From Tabrizicola sp. (GTDB lineage: Bacteria > Pseudomonadota > Alphaproteobacteria > Rhodobacterales > Rhodobacteraceae): a DNA stretch of 44,722 bases. Positions 1-8,350 of this stretch are shown here, in pieces. Made by a program: the position numbers and the translations under genes. The stretch covers positions 1-44,722 of the forward strand of contig JAEULQ010000005.1 in NCBI GenBank assembly GCA_016792685.1. The letters run 5' to 3'. Positions within the stretch are counted from its first letter, which is position 1. Every line of letters starts with the position of its first letter. The notes below the pieces were generated by a model. That model was given only the letters and a program-made list of their open reading frames with translations, had not been told where the DNA came from and made no database searches.

Positions 1-1
1 T

Positions 2-202
2 TCGGTTCCCTTGCCATATCTGAACGGTGATGAGCGTGTCGACGAGGCAGCAGCGGGAGTTACCGCCAACCTTGGCGAGCTGCGGCCACATGACTTCAAG
101 ACGAAGAAAGCCGTGCTGACGCCGGGCACATACATTCTTTACTGCAACATTGCCGGTCACTACGCGATGGGCATGTGGACCATGCTGACAGTCACGGAAT
201 AA
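2..202 (+). CDS. Cupredoxin-domain (type 1 copper) protein, C-terminal part
   Basis: This is the 3' end of a gene whose start lies left of the window; the frame is open from base 2 and ends at a TAA. The last 30 residues contain a Cys-x4-His-x4-Met arrangement (YCNIAGHYAMGM). That is the usual ligand loop of a mononuclear type 1 copper site of the rusticyanin/sulfocyanin kind, so the protein is probably a small periplasmic electron carrier or copper-binding protein. The upstream copper-ligand His expected in such folds is outside the window, so the full domain cannot be confirmed. It is convergent with the MOSC-like gene, with under 30 bases between stops. Redox partner unknown. Confidence 0.7.
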   Translation, partial: SVPLPYLNGDERVDEAAAGVTANLGELRPHDFKTKKAVLTPGTYILYCNIAGHYAMGMWTMLTVTE

Positions 203-206
203 CGAC

Positions 207-227
207 GACCGACCAATTGTCGGGGTC
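207..227. terminator. Weak hairpin between convergent genes
   Basis: The 28-base gap between two convergent stops holds a short imperfect inverted repeat: GACCGAC, loop CAATT, then GTC-GG-GGTC. It pairs 7 bases with a 2-base bulge. There is no U-tract, so termination is only a guess from position. Confidence 0.25.
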
Positions 228-230
228 AAC

Positions 231-785
231 CTAGCGCAGGACCTCGACCGGATCGCCAAGCCGGATCACGCCGTCCTGCTCAACGCTGCAGAGGACGCCG
301 CGGAGCCGCAGGTGTTTGGTTTCGGGCGCGCGGATCCAGTCATAGGCGGGGGTACCGTAGCGGACTTTCCACTTGGCGCAGCCGTCGTTCCAAACTTCGG
401 AGACCCTGAGGATTGCAGTACCAACCACGAGGAGCTGGCCTTCGGGCAGGTTGGCTTCGCTGGTGTCGAGATCACAGGTGAAGGTGTCGCCCGGGTGCAG
501 GGTGTTTTCCCCGTCGCGCCAGACGAGATCGAGGACACGGCGGGGCAGGATCGAGACCTGGATGCCGGGGTGGCCGGAGCCATCGGGAAGCTTCAGCCAA
601 GGCGCGGAGCCCCAGCGTTCGCCGGGGATGCCATGGGCGCGGGTAACCGTCAGTTCAGAGACGAAGTTCCTTTGACCGTAGTCCGGGCGGAAACACAAGA
701 ATTCAACCGCGCTGCCAGTCTTGGGGGCAGAAAGCACCCCAGGCAGCGCGGCCTTCAGATCTTCGGCCGTGACTTCCGGGATCAC
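231..785 (-). CDS. MOSC-like domain protein, translationally coupled to recA
   Basis: A 184-residue soluble protein without signal peptide or membrane segment. Its second half resembles MOSC domains of the YiiM type. A conserved-looking cysteine (Cys136, in [11 protein letters not shown]) sits where MOSC proteins carry the cysteine thought to handle sulfur or molybdenum-cofactor chemistry, and a late [20 protein letters not shown] segment matches the family's closing strand. Known MOSC roles include molybdenum-cofactor sulfuration and reduction of N-hydroxylated bases (YcbX/YiiM). Which applies here is unknown. It starts at GTG, and that GTG overlaps the recA stop (GTGA, 4 bases), so it should be translated from the recA message and share its SOS control. 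Confident as a gene, moderate on family. Confidence 0.7.
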   Translation of the reverse strand: MIPEVTAEDLKAALPGVLSAPKTGSAVEFLCFRPDYGQRNFVSELTVTRAHGIPGERWGSAPWLKLPDGSGHPGIQVSILPRRVLDLVWRDGENTLHPGDTFTCDLDTSEANLPEGQLLVVGTAILRVSEVWNDGCAKWKVRYGTPAYDWIRAPETKHLRLRGVLCSVEQDGVIRLGDPVEVLR

Positions 786-1852
786 TCGTCCAGTACTTCC
801 GCTTCGTCGCCACCGGCCATGGTAAAGTCCAGACCGTTTGCCGCGCGGATCTTGTCTTCGATCTCGAGCGAGATGGAAGGATTCTGCCTTAGGAACAGCT
901 TGGCATTTTCGCGGCCCTGGCCGATGCGCTCATCCTTGAAGGAATACCAGGCGCCCGATTTCTCCACGACGCCGGCCTTCACGCCGATGTCAATCAGTTC
1001 CCCGGTCTTCGAGATGCCTTCGCCATACATGATGTCGAATTCGACCTGTTTGAACGGGGGCGCCACCTTGTTCTTGACCACCTTGACGCGCGTGGTGTTG
1101 CCCACGACCTCTTCCCGGTCCTTGATCGCGCCGATCCGGCGGATGTCGAGGCGGACGGAAGCGTAGAATTTCAGCGCGTTGCCGCCGGTGGTGGTTTCGG
1201 GGCTGCCGAACATCACGCCGATCTTCATCCGGATCTGGTTGATGAAGATCACCATGCAGTTCGAGCGGCCAATCGAGGCGGTCAGCTTACGCATGGCCTG
1301 GCTCATCAGGCGGGCCTGGCTGCCCATCTGCATGTCGCCCATGTCGCCTTCGATCTCGGCCTTGGGGACAAGGGCAGCAACCGAGTCGACGACGACAAGG
1401 TTCACCGCGCCCGAGCGGACCAGCGTATCGACGATTTCCAGCGCCTGTTCGCCGGTGTCGGGCTGAGAAATCAGAAGCTCATCCAGGTTGACGCCCAGCT
1501 TCTTGGCGTACTGAGGATCAAGCGCGTGTTCGGCATCGACGAAAGCACAGACGCCGCCCTTTTTCTGTTCCTCGGCAACCACATGCAGGGTGAGCGTGGT
1601 CTTGCCCGAGCTCTCCGGCCCGTAGATTTCGATGATCCGGCCCTTGGGCAGGCCGCCGATGCCAAGCGCGATGTCGAGGCCGAGGGAACCGGTCGAGGTC
1701 GCCTCGATATCCATGGCCGGGCTGTCGGCGCCAAGCCGCATGATCGAGCCCTTGCCGAATTGCCGTTCGATCTGCGCGAGCGCGCTTTCCAGCGCTTTCG
1801 ACTTGTCCATGTCCCGCTTCCCACCAAGGTCGAGGAGGTTTGCCACCGCCAT
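782..1852 (-). CDS. recA: Recombinase RecA
   Basis: A 356-residue RecA, full length for the family. It catalyses ATP-dependent homologous pairing and strand exchange and is the co-protease that triggers LexA self-cleavage. Visible features are the Walker A motif GPESSGKTT at residues 78-86, the MAW region starting [15 protein letters not shown], loop L1 ([18 protein letters not shown]), the L2 region after [13 protein letters not shown], and an acidic C-terminal tail ([10 protein letters not shown]). The ATG start follows an AAGGAG ribosome site at good spacing and gives the [13 protein letters not shown] N-terminus common in Rhodobacteraceae. An SOS box and a sigma-70-type promoter lie 50-100 bases upstream. 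The gene's TGA overlaps the start of a MOSC-like gene. Confidence 0.99.
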   Translation of the reverse strand: MAVANLLDLGGKRDMDKSKALESALAQIERQFGKGSIMRLGADSPAMDIEATSTGSLGLDIALGIGGLPKGRIIEIYGPESSGKTTLTLHVVAEEQKKGGVCAFVDAEHALDPQYAKKLGVNLDELLISQPDTGEQALEIVDTLVRSGAVNLVVVDSVAALVPKAEIEGDMGDMQMGSQARLMSQAMRKLTASIGRSNCMVIFINQIRMKIGVMFGSPETTTGGNALKFYASVRLDIRRIGAIKDREEVVGNTTRVKVVKNKVAPPFKQVEFDIMYGEGISKTGELIDIGVKAGVVEKSGAWYSFKDERIGQGRENAKLFLRQNPSISLEIEDKIRAANGLDFTMAGGDEAEVLDE

Positions 1853-1901
1853 ATCGTTCTCCTTATTTCACAGCCGCCTGAGGGCGGCAATCCTGCCTGA
1901 T

Positions 1902-1916
1902 GTTCCCCAAGTGTTC
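1902..1916. promoter_or_regulatory. LexA (SOS) box of recA, GTTC-N7-GTTC
   Basis: The plus strand reads GTTC-CCCAAGT-GTTC, a perfect match to the alphaproteobacterial SOS box GTTCN7GTTC. It ends 50 bases before the recA ATG and covers the predicted transcription start of the recA promoter at 1922-1950. That position suits repression by LexA and release after DNA damage. It lies in the divergent region facing the sulfotransferase-like gene, whose start is about 140 bases away. Confidence 0.9.
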
Positions 1917-1921
1917 TCAAT

Positions 1922-1950
1922 CTTATGAGCACAAATGTGGAACATTTCAA
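1922..1950 (-). promoter_or_regulatory. recA promoter (-35 TTGAAA, -10 CATAAG)
   Basis: Read on the minus strand, TTGAAA at 1950-1945 is followed after 17 bases by CATAAG at 1927-1922; an 18-base spacing to ATAAGA is the alternative. The -35 differs from consensus at one base and the -10 at two. The start point would fall near 1915, inside the SOS box. Confidence 0.6.
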
Positions 1951-2054
1951 CCAAATTCTCGCAGTGGCAGTTTTTCCCCGGTTTGGTTAAGGGAGTGTTT
2001 ATGGAAGCGCCCTATCGGGGTAGTTCCGAGGATTTTCTGCACGGAGGGCGGTCA

Positions 2055-2645
2055 ATGCTGGTGTTCTGGGAGCAGAGGCTTGCGTTTCTGGCGACGCCGA
2101 AGACCGGGTCGACCGCGATTGCAGCCGCGCTCGAATCGCTGGCGGCGGTGTCGATCCAGCGCCCGCCCTTGCTCAAGCACACGACCGTCCACCGCTACCG
2201 CCGCTTCATCGGGCCGTTTCTTGAAGCGGCGTCGAAGGATGAATTTACCCTGGTAGCCCTGATGCGCGAACCCAAGGACTGGCTTGGCAGCTGGTACCGG
2301 TTCCGTCAGCGCGAGGAGACGGAGGCAGGAAATTCAACCAAGGGCATGAGTTTCGACGCCTTTGTCCAAGCCTGGTGCCAGGACCCGCGTCCCGCCTTTG
2401 CCGATGTGGGCAGTCAGGGGCGGTTTCTGCGGCCGAGGCAGGGCGTGGGGGTGGACAGGCTTTTCCGGTACGAAGAAATCGACACTTTCGTGCATTTCCT
2501 GGAGGACCGGCTGAACTGCGAGATCATCCTGCCCCGTCTGAACGTCTCGCCCCCCGGAGAGATCGCGCTGTCGTCCGAGACGGAGACCCTCCTCCGTGAG
2601 ACGGCTGCCGAGGACTATGCGCTTTACAACACGTTGCGTCCGTAG
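2055..2645 (+). CDS. Sulfotransferase-like protein
   Basis: A 196-residue cytoplasmic protein. Near the N-terminus, LATPKTGSTAIAAALE matches the 5'-phosphosulfate-binding loop of sulfotransferases (PKTGST pattern). Further on, LMREPKDWLGSWYRF fits the 3'-phosphate-binding segment (Arg and Ser in an RxPxxxxxSxY-like run). It would therefore use PAPS as sulfate donor; the acceptor cannot be told. I chose ATG 2055 because GGAGGG lies 6 bases upstream and the P-loop motif then begins at the usual distance. The frame is open upstream to 1935, but that extension runs into the recA control region. It is divergent from recA and could be affected by the SOS box. Confidence 0.65.
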   Translation: MLVFWEQRLAFLATPKTGSTAIAAALESLAAVSIQRPPLLKHTTVHRYRRFIGPFLEAASKDEFTLVALMREPKDWLGSWYRFRQREETEAGNSTKGMSFDAFVQAWCQDPRPAFADVGSQGRFLRPRQGVGVDRLFRYEEIDTFVHFLEDRLNCEIILPRLNVSPPGEIALSSETETLLRETAAEDYALYNTLRP

Positions 2646-2752
2646 GCATCGGCCCGCCGTCCGGGCGGGAAATGCATGACAGACCGCAGGAATGTCGGTA
2701 GCTTGGCTGCCAAGGGGCCCAGAGACCCCAAGAGGCATGAAAGGGCGGAGAA

Positions 2753-3310
2753 ATGACCGAAATGATGGTGACACGGCGCGGGCTGATGCTTGGTGCGGGC
2801 GCATTTGCGCTGGGGGCGTGCAACAACGGGATCGGCTCGAACGGTGGCGCGCAAATCGACGCGCGGGTCGATGCGACGCAGAGCTACCTGTTCAACCAAT
2901 ACCCCGGCACGCAAGACCTGGCTGCGCGGGCGTCTGGGGTGCTTTACATGCCCTTGATGACCGAAGTCGGCGCCGGGTTTGGCGGTGCATTCGGGCGCGG
3001 GGCGCTGCGGATCGGCGGCGTCACGGTTGACTATTACTCGGCCGCGAAGGGCTCGTTCGGCCTGCAGATCGGGGCCCAGCAATATGCCCATGCCCTGTTC
3101 TTCATGGAGCCCGGTGCGCTGGAAAGCTTCCGCCGGTCCTCGGGCTGGGCGGCGAGCGCGGACATCCGTTACGCGAGCCCCGAACAGGGCGCGAGCATTG
3201 GCAAGCAGACAAACGAGCTCGACCCGGTGATCGCCCTGGTCTTCGGTCAGCAAGGCCTGATCGCCGGGGCCTCGCTGGCAGGGATCAAGTATTCGCGGAT
3301 CATTCCCTAA
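2753..3310 (+). CDS. SYLF/Ysc84-like lipoprotein with Tat-type signal
   Basis: A 185-residue protein. The N-terminus has twin arginines (VTRRGLMLGAG) followed by a hydrophobic stretch and a lipobox-like LGAC, so it is probably a Tat-exported lipoprotein. The mature part resembles SYLF/Ysc84 lipid-binding domains: a glycine-rich GAGFGGAFGRGALRIGG, then YYSAAKGSFGLQIGAQQYAHALFFM, and an ending GASLAGIKYSRI. Bacterial members are envelope proteins, some linked to envelope integrity, but no reaction is known. ATG 2753 has AAGGG 7 bases upstream; ATGs at codons 4 and 5 are possible alternatives. Ten bases separate its stop from the convergent dehydrogenase. Confidence 0.75.
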   Translation: MTEMMVTRRGLMLGAGAFALGACNNGIGSNGGAQIDARVDATQSYLFNQYPGTQDLAARASGVLYMPLMTEVGAGFGGAFGRGALRIGGVTVDYYSAAKGSFGLQIGAQQYAHALFFMEPGALESFRRSSGWAASADIRYASPEQGASIGKQTNELDPVIALVFGQQGLIAGASLAGIKYSRIIP

Positions 3311-3320
3311 GGCGGGCGGG

Positions 3321-4184
3321 TTACTTCAACCGACGGATCAGGCTTGAGGTGTCGTTTCGGCCCCCGCCCATCAGTTGGACGTCCTTGTAGAACTGGTCCA
3401 CAAGGGCGGTCACTGGCAGGCGGGCGCCGATTTCGTCGGCGGTGTCGAGGCAGATGCCAAGGTCCTTGCGCATCCAGTCCACTGCGAAGCCGAAGTCGAA
3501 TTCGTCCTTCAGCATGGTCTTGTGGCGGTTCACCATCTGCCAGCTGCCTGCCGCACCCTGGCTGATGACCTCGACCACCTTTTCACCGTCGAGGCCGGCC
3601 TTCTGACCAAAGGCCAGCGCTTCCGATAGGCCCTGCATCAGACCCGCGATGCAGATCTGGTTCATCATCTTGGCAAGCTGCCCTGCCCCGCTGGGACCGA
3701 TCAGGCGGCAGATGCGGGCATAGGCGGCCATCACCGGCTCGGCCCTTGCGTAGTCATCAGGGCCGCCGCCGCACATGATGGACAGCTGGCCGTTCTCGGC
3801 CCCGGCCTGTCCACCCGAGACGGGCGCGTCGATGTAGATCAGGCCCGAGGCGGCGGCCTGCGTGGCGAGCTTGCGGGTGATGGTGGCGGACACCGTGGTG
3901 TGGTCGACGAAGACCGCGCCCGGGGACATGGCGGCAAACGCGCCATCAGGGCCAGTGCAGACCGAGCGCAGGTCATCATCGTTGCCGACGCAGGCCATGA
4001 CAAACTCGGCCCCCTTCGCCGCCTCTTTCGGGGTCGGCGCCATCTTTCCGGGGTGCTTCTCGGTCCAAGCCTTGGCCTTCGCGGCGGTCCGGTTGTAGAC
4101 CGTCACCTCATGCCCCTTGGCGGCCAGATGCCCTGCCATCGGGAAACCCATGACTCCCAGGCCAAGAAATGCAACTTTCGCCAT
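3321..4184 (-). CDS. NAD(P)-dependent beta-hydroxyacid dehydrogenase (3-hydroxyisobutyrate dehydrogenase family)
   Basis: A 287-residue soluble enzyme. It opens with the Rossmann motif GLGVMGFPMAGHL, then YNRT, which suits cofactor binding. The family substrate-binding signature DAPVSGGQAGAENGQLSIM and the catalytic-lysine segment GPSGAGQLAKMMNQI follow. These define the beta-hydroxyacid dehydrogenases (3-hydroxyisobutyrate dehydrogenase, tartronate semialdehyde reductase, related reductases). The exact substrate is unresolved. The start is ATG 4184 because AGGGGGG precedes it at proper spacing; an in-frame ATG at 4202 would add six residues. It is divergent from the acylase gene, 81 bases away, and convergent with the SYLF gene. 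Confidence 0.85.
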   Translation of the reverse strand: MAKVAFLGLGVMGFPMAGHLAAKGHEVTVYNRTAAKAKAWTEKHPGKMAPTPKEAAKGAEFVMACVGNDDDLRSVCTGPDGAFAAMSPGAVFVDHTTVSATITRKLATQAAASGLIYIDAPVSGGQAGAENGQLSIMCGGGPDDYARAEPVMAAYARICRLIGPSGAGQLAKMMNQICIAGLMQGLSEALAFGQKAGLDGEKVVEVISQGAAGSWQMVNRHKTMLKDEFDFGFAVDWMRKDLGICLDTADEIGARLPVTALVDQFYKDVQLMGGGRNDTSSLIRRLK

Positions 4185-4265
4185 GTGCGCCCCCCTGATC
4201 ATTGCCCTTCACGGACGCTTCGACTAGGAACCGATCGGCTTCCCGCCGTCAAGGACAGGCCCCTG

Positions 4266-6728
4266 ATGTTGACCGCTTTTCGCTGGCTGATACGGATTGT
4301 CTCGGGCCTGATCGGGCTTGGGGTGATCGCCCTTGTGCTGGCCTATTACATCCTGTCGCGATCGTTGGTCGACTATTCCGAGGATTTCACCGTTTCCGGC
4401 ATCACCGCCCCGGTCGAGATCGTGCGCAACAACGACAATGTGCCGCACATCTTCGGCAAGAGTGATGAGGATGTCTTCTTCGCCCTTGGCTTTGCCCATG
4501 CGCAGGACCGGCTGTGGCAGATGACGATGCTGCGGCGCACGGCGCAGGGGCGGTTGTCCGAGCTTTTCGGGCAACCGACGGTGAAGGTCGACGAGCTCTT
4601 GCGCCGGTTCGATCTTTACGGCCTGGCCCTGCAATCGGTCGAGGCCCAGGATCCGGAGACCCAGGCCGCGCTCGAGGCCTATGCGGCCGGGGTCAATGCC
4701 TGGATCGCCGAGGTCAATGCGGGCGCGCGCGGGCGCGGCGCGCCGGAATTCTTCCTCTTCTCAAACGAGATTGCCGCCTGGGCCCCGGCCGATTCCATCG
4801 CGATCCTGAAGCTCATGGCCTTGCAGCTGAGTGGATCGCTGCAGACCGAGGTTCTGCGGGCGCGCGTCTCCCTTCTGCTGCCAAACGAGCGGCTGGCTGA
4901 CATCCTGCCGGATGACCCGGGACAAGGCGTGGCGGCGCTGCCGGACTATGCGGCGCTGGTGCCCGGTGTCGCCCCCTTGGCCGAACCCCTGGATTTCGCT
5001 CTGGGTCCCCTCTCTCCGGTCGCGGGTATCGGCGCGGCGGGCGCTTCGAACTCCTGGGCAGCCATGCCGGGGCGGTCGGCGGCGGGCGGCAGCCTGCTGG
5101 CCAATGACCCGCATCTGGGGCTGACGGCGCCGACGATCTGGTACCTGGCCCGGCTGGAGCTTTCGAGCGGCGGCGTGATCGGCGGCACGATACCAGGTGT
5201 TCCGGTCGTTCTGGTCGGGCGCAGCGAAGATCTGGGCTGGGGGCTGACGACGGCCTATGTCGATGACCAGGATGTGGTGATCGAGGCGTTGAATCCCGCA
5301 AACCCGGAGGAGTACCAGACCCCCGAAGGCTGGGCGACCTTCGACAGCCGCCAGTCCATCATCACGGTGAAGGATGACGAGCCAGTCACCCTGACCTTGC
5401 GGTGGTCAAGGAACGGGCCGATCCTGCCGGGCGGCCATTACGAGCTGGGCTCGATCACCCCCGAGGGTCATGTCGCCGCGATCAGCTGGACGGCGCTTTC
5501 GGGGATGGACACGTCGATCACCGGGGCGATGCGGCTCATGCGGGCGAGCACCGTCGCCGAGGCTTTGGAGGTCGGGCGCCTCGTGGTGGCCCCGGCGCAG
5601 AACCTGATGCTGGCCGACCAGACCGGCATTGCACTGCAGGTCGTGGGGCGGATGCCGGCACGGGATCCGGCGCATCCGTCGCAAGGACGGATGCCCGCGC
5701 TTGGGTCCGACCCGGCGGTGGGCTTCAAGGGGGACCTCCCCTATTCCGACAACCCACGCTTCCTGAACCCGGACTCCGGCCTTCTGGGCAACACCAACAA
5801 CAAGACGGTGGACCGGCCCTTCCCGCTGCATGTCAGCTTTGACTGGGGCGATACGCAACGCATCCAGCGCTGGCTGACACTGATGAAGGCGCGCGAAGTC
5901 CATACGCGGGAGAGCTTCATCGAGGCCCAGCTTGACACGGTCAATCCGACAGCACGATCGCTTCTGCCGCTGATCGGTGCGGATCTGTGGTTCACTGGCG
6001 AGCCCGCACCGGAAGGCACGCCAGAACGGCTGCGGCAGCGGGCCTTGGCGCTTTTGTCGGAGTGGAACGGCGAGATGAACGAACATCTGCCAGAGCCGCT
6101 GATCGCCGAGGCCTGGATGCGGGCGCTGATGGACCGGTTGATCCGCGACGAACTGGGCGCCATGGCAGACAGTTTCACCCATATCTCTCCGGTCTTCATC
6201 GAACGGGTCTACCGCAATGTCGGCGGGGCCTCGGTGTGGTGCGACGTGATCCAGTCTGCAGCCGTCGAAAGCTGTACCGATCTGGCGCGGATCGCGCTGG
6301 ACGACGCGCTCCTGCAGCTGACCGAAAGTTACGGCGACAACCTGGAAAGCTGGCGCTGGGGCGATGCGCATCTGGCGATGCATGACCATCCGGTCCTGGG
6401 AGAGGTGCCGTTCCTGCGCTATTTCGTGAACATCCGACAGTCGACCAGTGGCGGGGATGACACGTTGATGCGGGGCGTCACACGTGGCACCGGGGACGAA
6501 CCCTTCCAGAATGTCCACTCGGCCGGCTACAGGGGCGTCTACGACTTTGCCGATCCCGACAGTTCAGTCTTCATCAGCGCGACGGGCCAGTCCGGACACC
6601 CGTTGAGCCGGCACTACGACGATCTGGGCGAGCTTTGGCGGCGGGGCGAGTATATCCCGATGTCGCTTGACCCCGATCTGGCCCGCGCTGCGGCGGCGGG
6701 TGTGATGGTGCTGACGCCGGCGGAGTGA
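4266..6728 (+). CDS. Penicillin acylase family (N-terminal nucleophile) amidase
   Basis: An 820-residue precursor. Residues about 6-28 form a hydrophobic signal or anchor helix, so the enzyme is periplasmic or membrane-tethered. The family's alpha chain begins at VEIVRNNDNVPHIFGKSDEDVFFALGFAHAQDRLWQM. The autoprocessing site is GASNSW, with Ser261 as the predicted new N-terminal nucleophile of the beta chain. Downstream are NDPHLGL, IPGVPVVLVGRSEDLGWGLT and the Asn-rich GLLGNTNNK stretch typical of the family. Members hydrolyse penicillins, acyl-homoserine lactones or other amides; substrate is not predictable here. ATG 4266 begins the hydrophobic leader. It ends just before a double hairpin and the convergent hflX. 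Confidence 0.9.
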   Translation: MLTAFRWLIRIVSGLIGLGVIALVLAYYILSRSLVDYSEDFTVSGITAPVEIVRNNDNVPHIFGKSDEDVFFALGFAHAQDRLWQMTMLRRTAQGRLSELFGQPTVKVDELLRRFDLYGLALQSVEAQDPETQAALEAYAAGVNAWIAEVNAGARGRGAPEFFLFSNEIAAWAPADSIAILKLMALQLSGSLQTEVLRARVSLLLPNERLADILPDDPGQGVAALPDYAALVPGVAPLAEPLDFALGPLSPVAGIGAAGASNSWAAMPGRSAAGGSLLANDPHLGLTAPTIWYLARLELSSGGVIGGTIPGVPVVLVGRSEDLGWGLTTAYVDDQDVVIEALNPANPEEYQTPEGWATFDSRQSIITVKDDEPVTLTLRWSRNGPILPGGHYELGSITPEGHVAAISWTALSGMDTSITGAMRLMRASTVAEALEVGRLVVAPAQNLMLADQTGIALQVVGRMPARDPAHPSQGRMPALGSDPAVGFKGDLPYSDNPRFLNPDSGLLGNTNNKTVDRPFPLHVSFDWGDTQRIQRWLTLMKAREVHTRESFIEAQLDTVNPTARSLLPLIGADLWFTGEPAPEGTPERLRQRALALLSEWNGEMNEHLPEPLIAEAWMRALMDRLIRDELGAMADSFTHISPVFIERVYRNVGGASVWCDVIQSAAVESCTDLARIALDDALLQLTESYGDNLESWRWGDAHLAMHDHPVLGEVPFLRYFVNIRQSTSGGDDTLMRGVTRGTGDEPFQNVHSAGYRGVYDFADPDSSVFISATGQSGHPLSRHYDDLGELWRRGEYIPMSLDPDLARAAAAGVMVLTPAE

Positions 6729-6730
6729 AG

Positions 6731-6778
6731 CCGGAATTCTGAAGCAGAATTCCGGTCCGGAAATCGTACGATTTCCGG
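6731..6778. terminator. Tandem palindromic hairpins between the acylase gene and hflX
   Basis: Two strong dyads sit back to back between convergent stops. The first pairs CCGGAATTCT with AGAATTCCGG around a 5-base loop (6731-6755). One base later, an uninterrupted 22-base palindrome with arms CCGGAAATCGT (6757-6778) follows. Both arms begin CCGGAA. This can work as a bidirectional terminator or transcript-end stabiliser; a repeat family is also possible, since a similar double hairpin occurs at 25821-25868. Confidence 0.65.
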
Positions 6779-6785
6779 CGCGCCG

Positions 6786-8084
6786 TCAGAGGTCGCGGTA
6801 GCGGCGTTCCTGCCGGGCGGTCCAGATCAGCGTCAGGCGGTGACCCGTCTCGGTGAGTTCCTCGGACTGGACGACGCCTTCCTGATGAAGCCAGGCGCGC
6901 TTGCGGCCCTCTGCAAAGGGGATGAGCAGGACGCGTTCGGTCTTCTCTTCGTCGAAGGCCTTCGAGATGGCGGCGAGAAGGGGTTCCAGCCCCTCGCCTG
7001 TCAGGGCCGAGATCGGGAACACTCGCTCGCGGGCTTCCGCATTGGCGGCAAGAGCGGCGCGGGCGGAAGGGTCGACGAGGTCGAGCTTGTTCCAGACCTC
7101 GAACTGCGGAACTTCGGGGCGGACACCAAGAGCTTGCAGGATATCGGCCACGTCCTGCGCCTGTTCGGCCGTCTCGGGATGCGAGATGTCGCGGACGTGG
7201 AGGATGAGATCGGCCTCGAGCACCTCTTCCAGGGTGGCACGGAAGGCGGCGACAAGTTGGGTGGGGAGGTCCGAGATGAAGCCCACGGTGTCGGAGGCGA
7301 TGATTTTGCGGCCGGAGGGGAGGACGATGCCGCGCATCGTGGGGTCGAGCGTGGCGAAGAGCATGTCCTTGGCCAGAACCTCGGCCCCGGTCATGCGGTT
7401 GAACAGCGTGGACTTGCCGGCGTTGGTGTAACCAACCAGCGCAACAAGCGGGAACGGCACCTTCCGCCTTGCGGCCCGGTGAAGCTCACGCGTTTTGACC
7501 ACGCGGTCGAGCTGGCGTTTCAGGCGCACGACCTGGTCGTCGATCGCCCGCCGGTCGCTTTCGATCTGGGTCTCGCCCGGGCCGCCGACAAAGCCGAAGC
7601 CCCCGCGCTGGCGTTCGAGGTGGGTCCAGGCGCGGACGAGGCGGGTGCGCTGATAGCTGAGAGCGGCGAGTTCGACCTGCAGCACGCCCTCCCGGGTGCG
7701 GGCGCGGTCGGCGAAGATTTCCAGGATCAGCGATGTCCGGTCGAGGAGCTTGACGCCCCAGGCCTTTTCAAGGTTCCGCTGCTGGACCGGGGACACGCTG
7801 CCGTCGACGAGGACAAGCTGGATATCCTCGGCCTTGAAGCGCTGGCCGAGCTCCTCGACCTTGCCGGACCCCAGCAGGGTTCCCGGATGGACGCGTGCAA
7901 GGCGGACCACTTCCGAGCCTCGCACATCAAGCTCGGGCAGAGCGGCAGCCAGAGCCACGGCTTCGGCAAGCCCATGTTCGGGCAATCGCCGCGCTGTGGC
8001 AGACTTCAGCGCCGGGTGGAGCACATAGGCCCGGGTCGCAGCCGCCGCCGTGTCACGCACGCGCTGCCCTGCCCTTTCGGACAA
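6786..8084 (-). CDS. hflX: GTPase HflX
   Basis: A ribosome-associated GTPase of 432 residues counted from TTG 8084. HflX splits or rescues ribosomes, notably under stress. The N-terminal domain ends in the family signature GGFGFVGGPGETQIESDRR at 161-179. The GTPase domain has G1 GYTNAGKST at 218-226, G3 DTVGF and G4 NKLDLVD. The start is uncertain: no ATG or GTG exists in the frame after its upstream stop. The first common alternative is TTG 8084, but the frame is open back to a CTG at 8120 that overlaps the hfq stop and follows AAGGGGA. That longer form would add about a dozen residues ([11 protein letters not shown]). Last gene of the hfq-hflX end of the block. Confidence 0.95.
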   Translation of the reverse strand: MSERAGQRVRDTAAAATRAYVLHPALKSATARRLPEHGLAEAVALAAALPELDVRGSEVVRLARVHPGTLLGSGKVEELGQRFKAEDIQLVLVDGSVSPVQQRNLEKAWGVKLLDRTSLILEIFADRARTREGVLQVELAALSYQRTRLVRAWTHLERQRGGFGFVGGPGETQIESDRRAIDDQVVRLKRQLDRVVKTRELHRAARRKVPFPLVALVGYTNAGKSTLFNRMTGAEVLAKDMLFATLDPTMRGIVLPSGRKIIASDTVGFISDLPTQLVAAFRATLEEVLEADLILHVRDISHPETAEQAQDVADILQALGVRPEVPQFEVWNKLDLVDPSARAALAANAEARERVFPISALTGEGLEPLLAAISKAFDEEKTERVLLIPFAEGRKRAWLHQEGVVQSEELTETGHRLTLIWTARQERRYRDL

Positions 8085-8116
8085 GAGGTCGTCATCATCC
8101 TGCGGATCGCGGATGA

Positions 8117-8350
8117 TCAGTCTTCCCCTTCATAGAGGCTGATCGGAGCGCCAGGCATTATGGTCGAAATCGCATGTTTGTATACAAGCTGCGATTGACC
8201 ATCGCGGCGAAGAAGCACGCAGAAATTATCAAACCAGGTGATCACGCCCTGCAGCTTGACGCCGTTGATCAGGAAGATCGTCACCGGCACCTTGGCTTTG
8301 CGAACGTGGTTGAGAAAGGCGTCTTGCAGGTTTTGCTTGTCAGCGGCCAT
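8117..8350 (-). CDS. hfq: RNA chaperone Hfq
   Basis: A 77-residue Sm-like protein. Hfq hexamers bind small regulatory RNAs and mRNAs and pair them; in phototrophic relatives it is needed for nitrogen-fixation gene expression. The Sm1 part reads [35 protein letters not shown], and Sm2 ends in the diagnostic YKHAIST (YKHA for proximal-face binding). The short acidic tail (SLYEGED) is typical of alphaproteobacteria. ATG 8350 has AAGG upstream. About 200 bases separate it from trkH, enough for its own promoter. hflX follows, with ends touching or overlapping. Confidence 0.98.
   Translation of the reverse strand: MAADKQNLQDAFLNHVRKAKVPVTIFLINGVKLQGVITWFDNFCVLLRRDGQSQLVYKHAISTIMPGAPISLYEGED

Noticed and set aside
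3900-4265. A 122-codon in-frame extension upstream of the penicillin acylase
   Set aside because: It runs antisense to the dehydrogenase gene and lacks a ribosome site; the hydrophobic leader starting at ATG 4266 is the natural N-terminus.
5406-6518. A 370-codon minus-strand frame opposite the acylase gene
   Set aside because: Shadow of the acylase; composition and lack of motifs argue against it.
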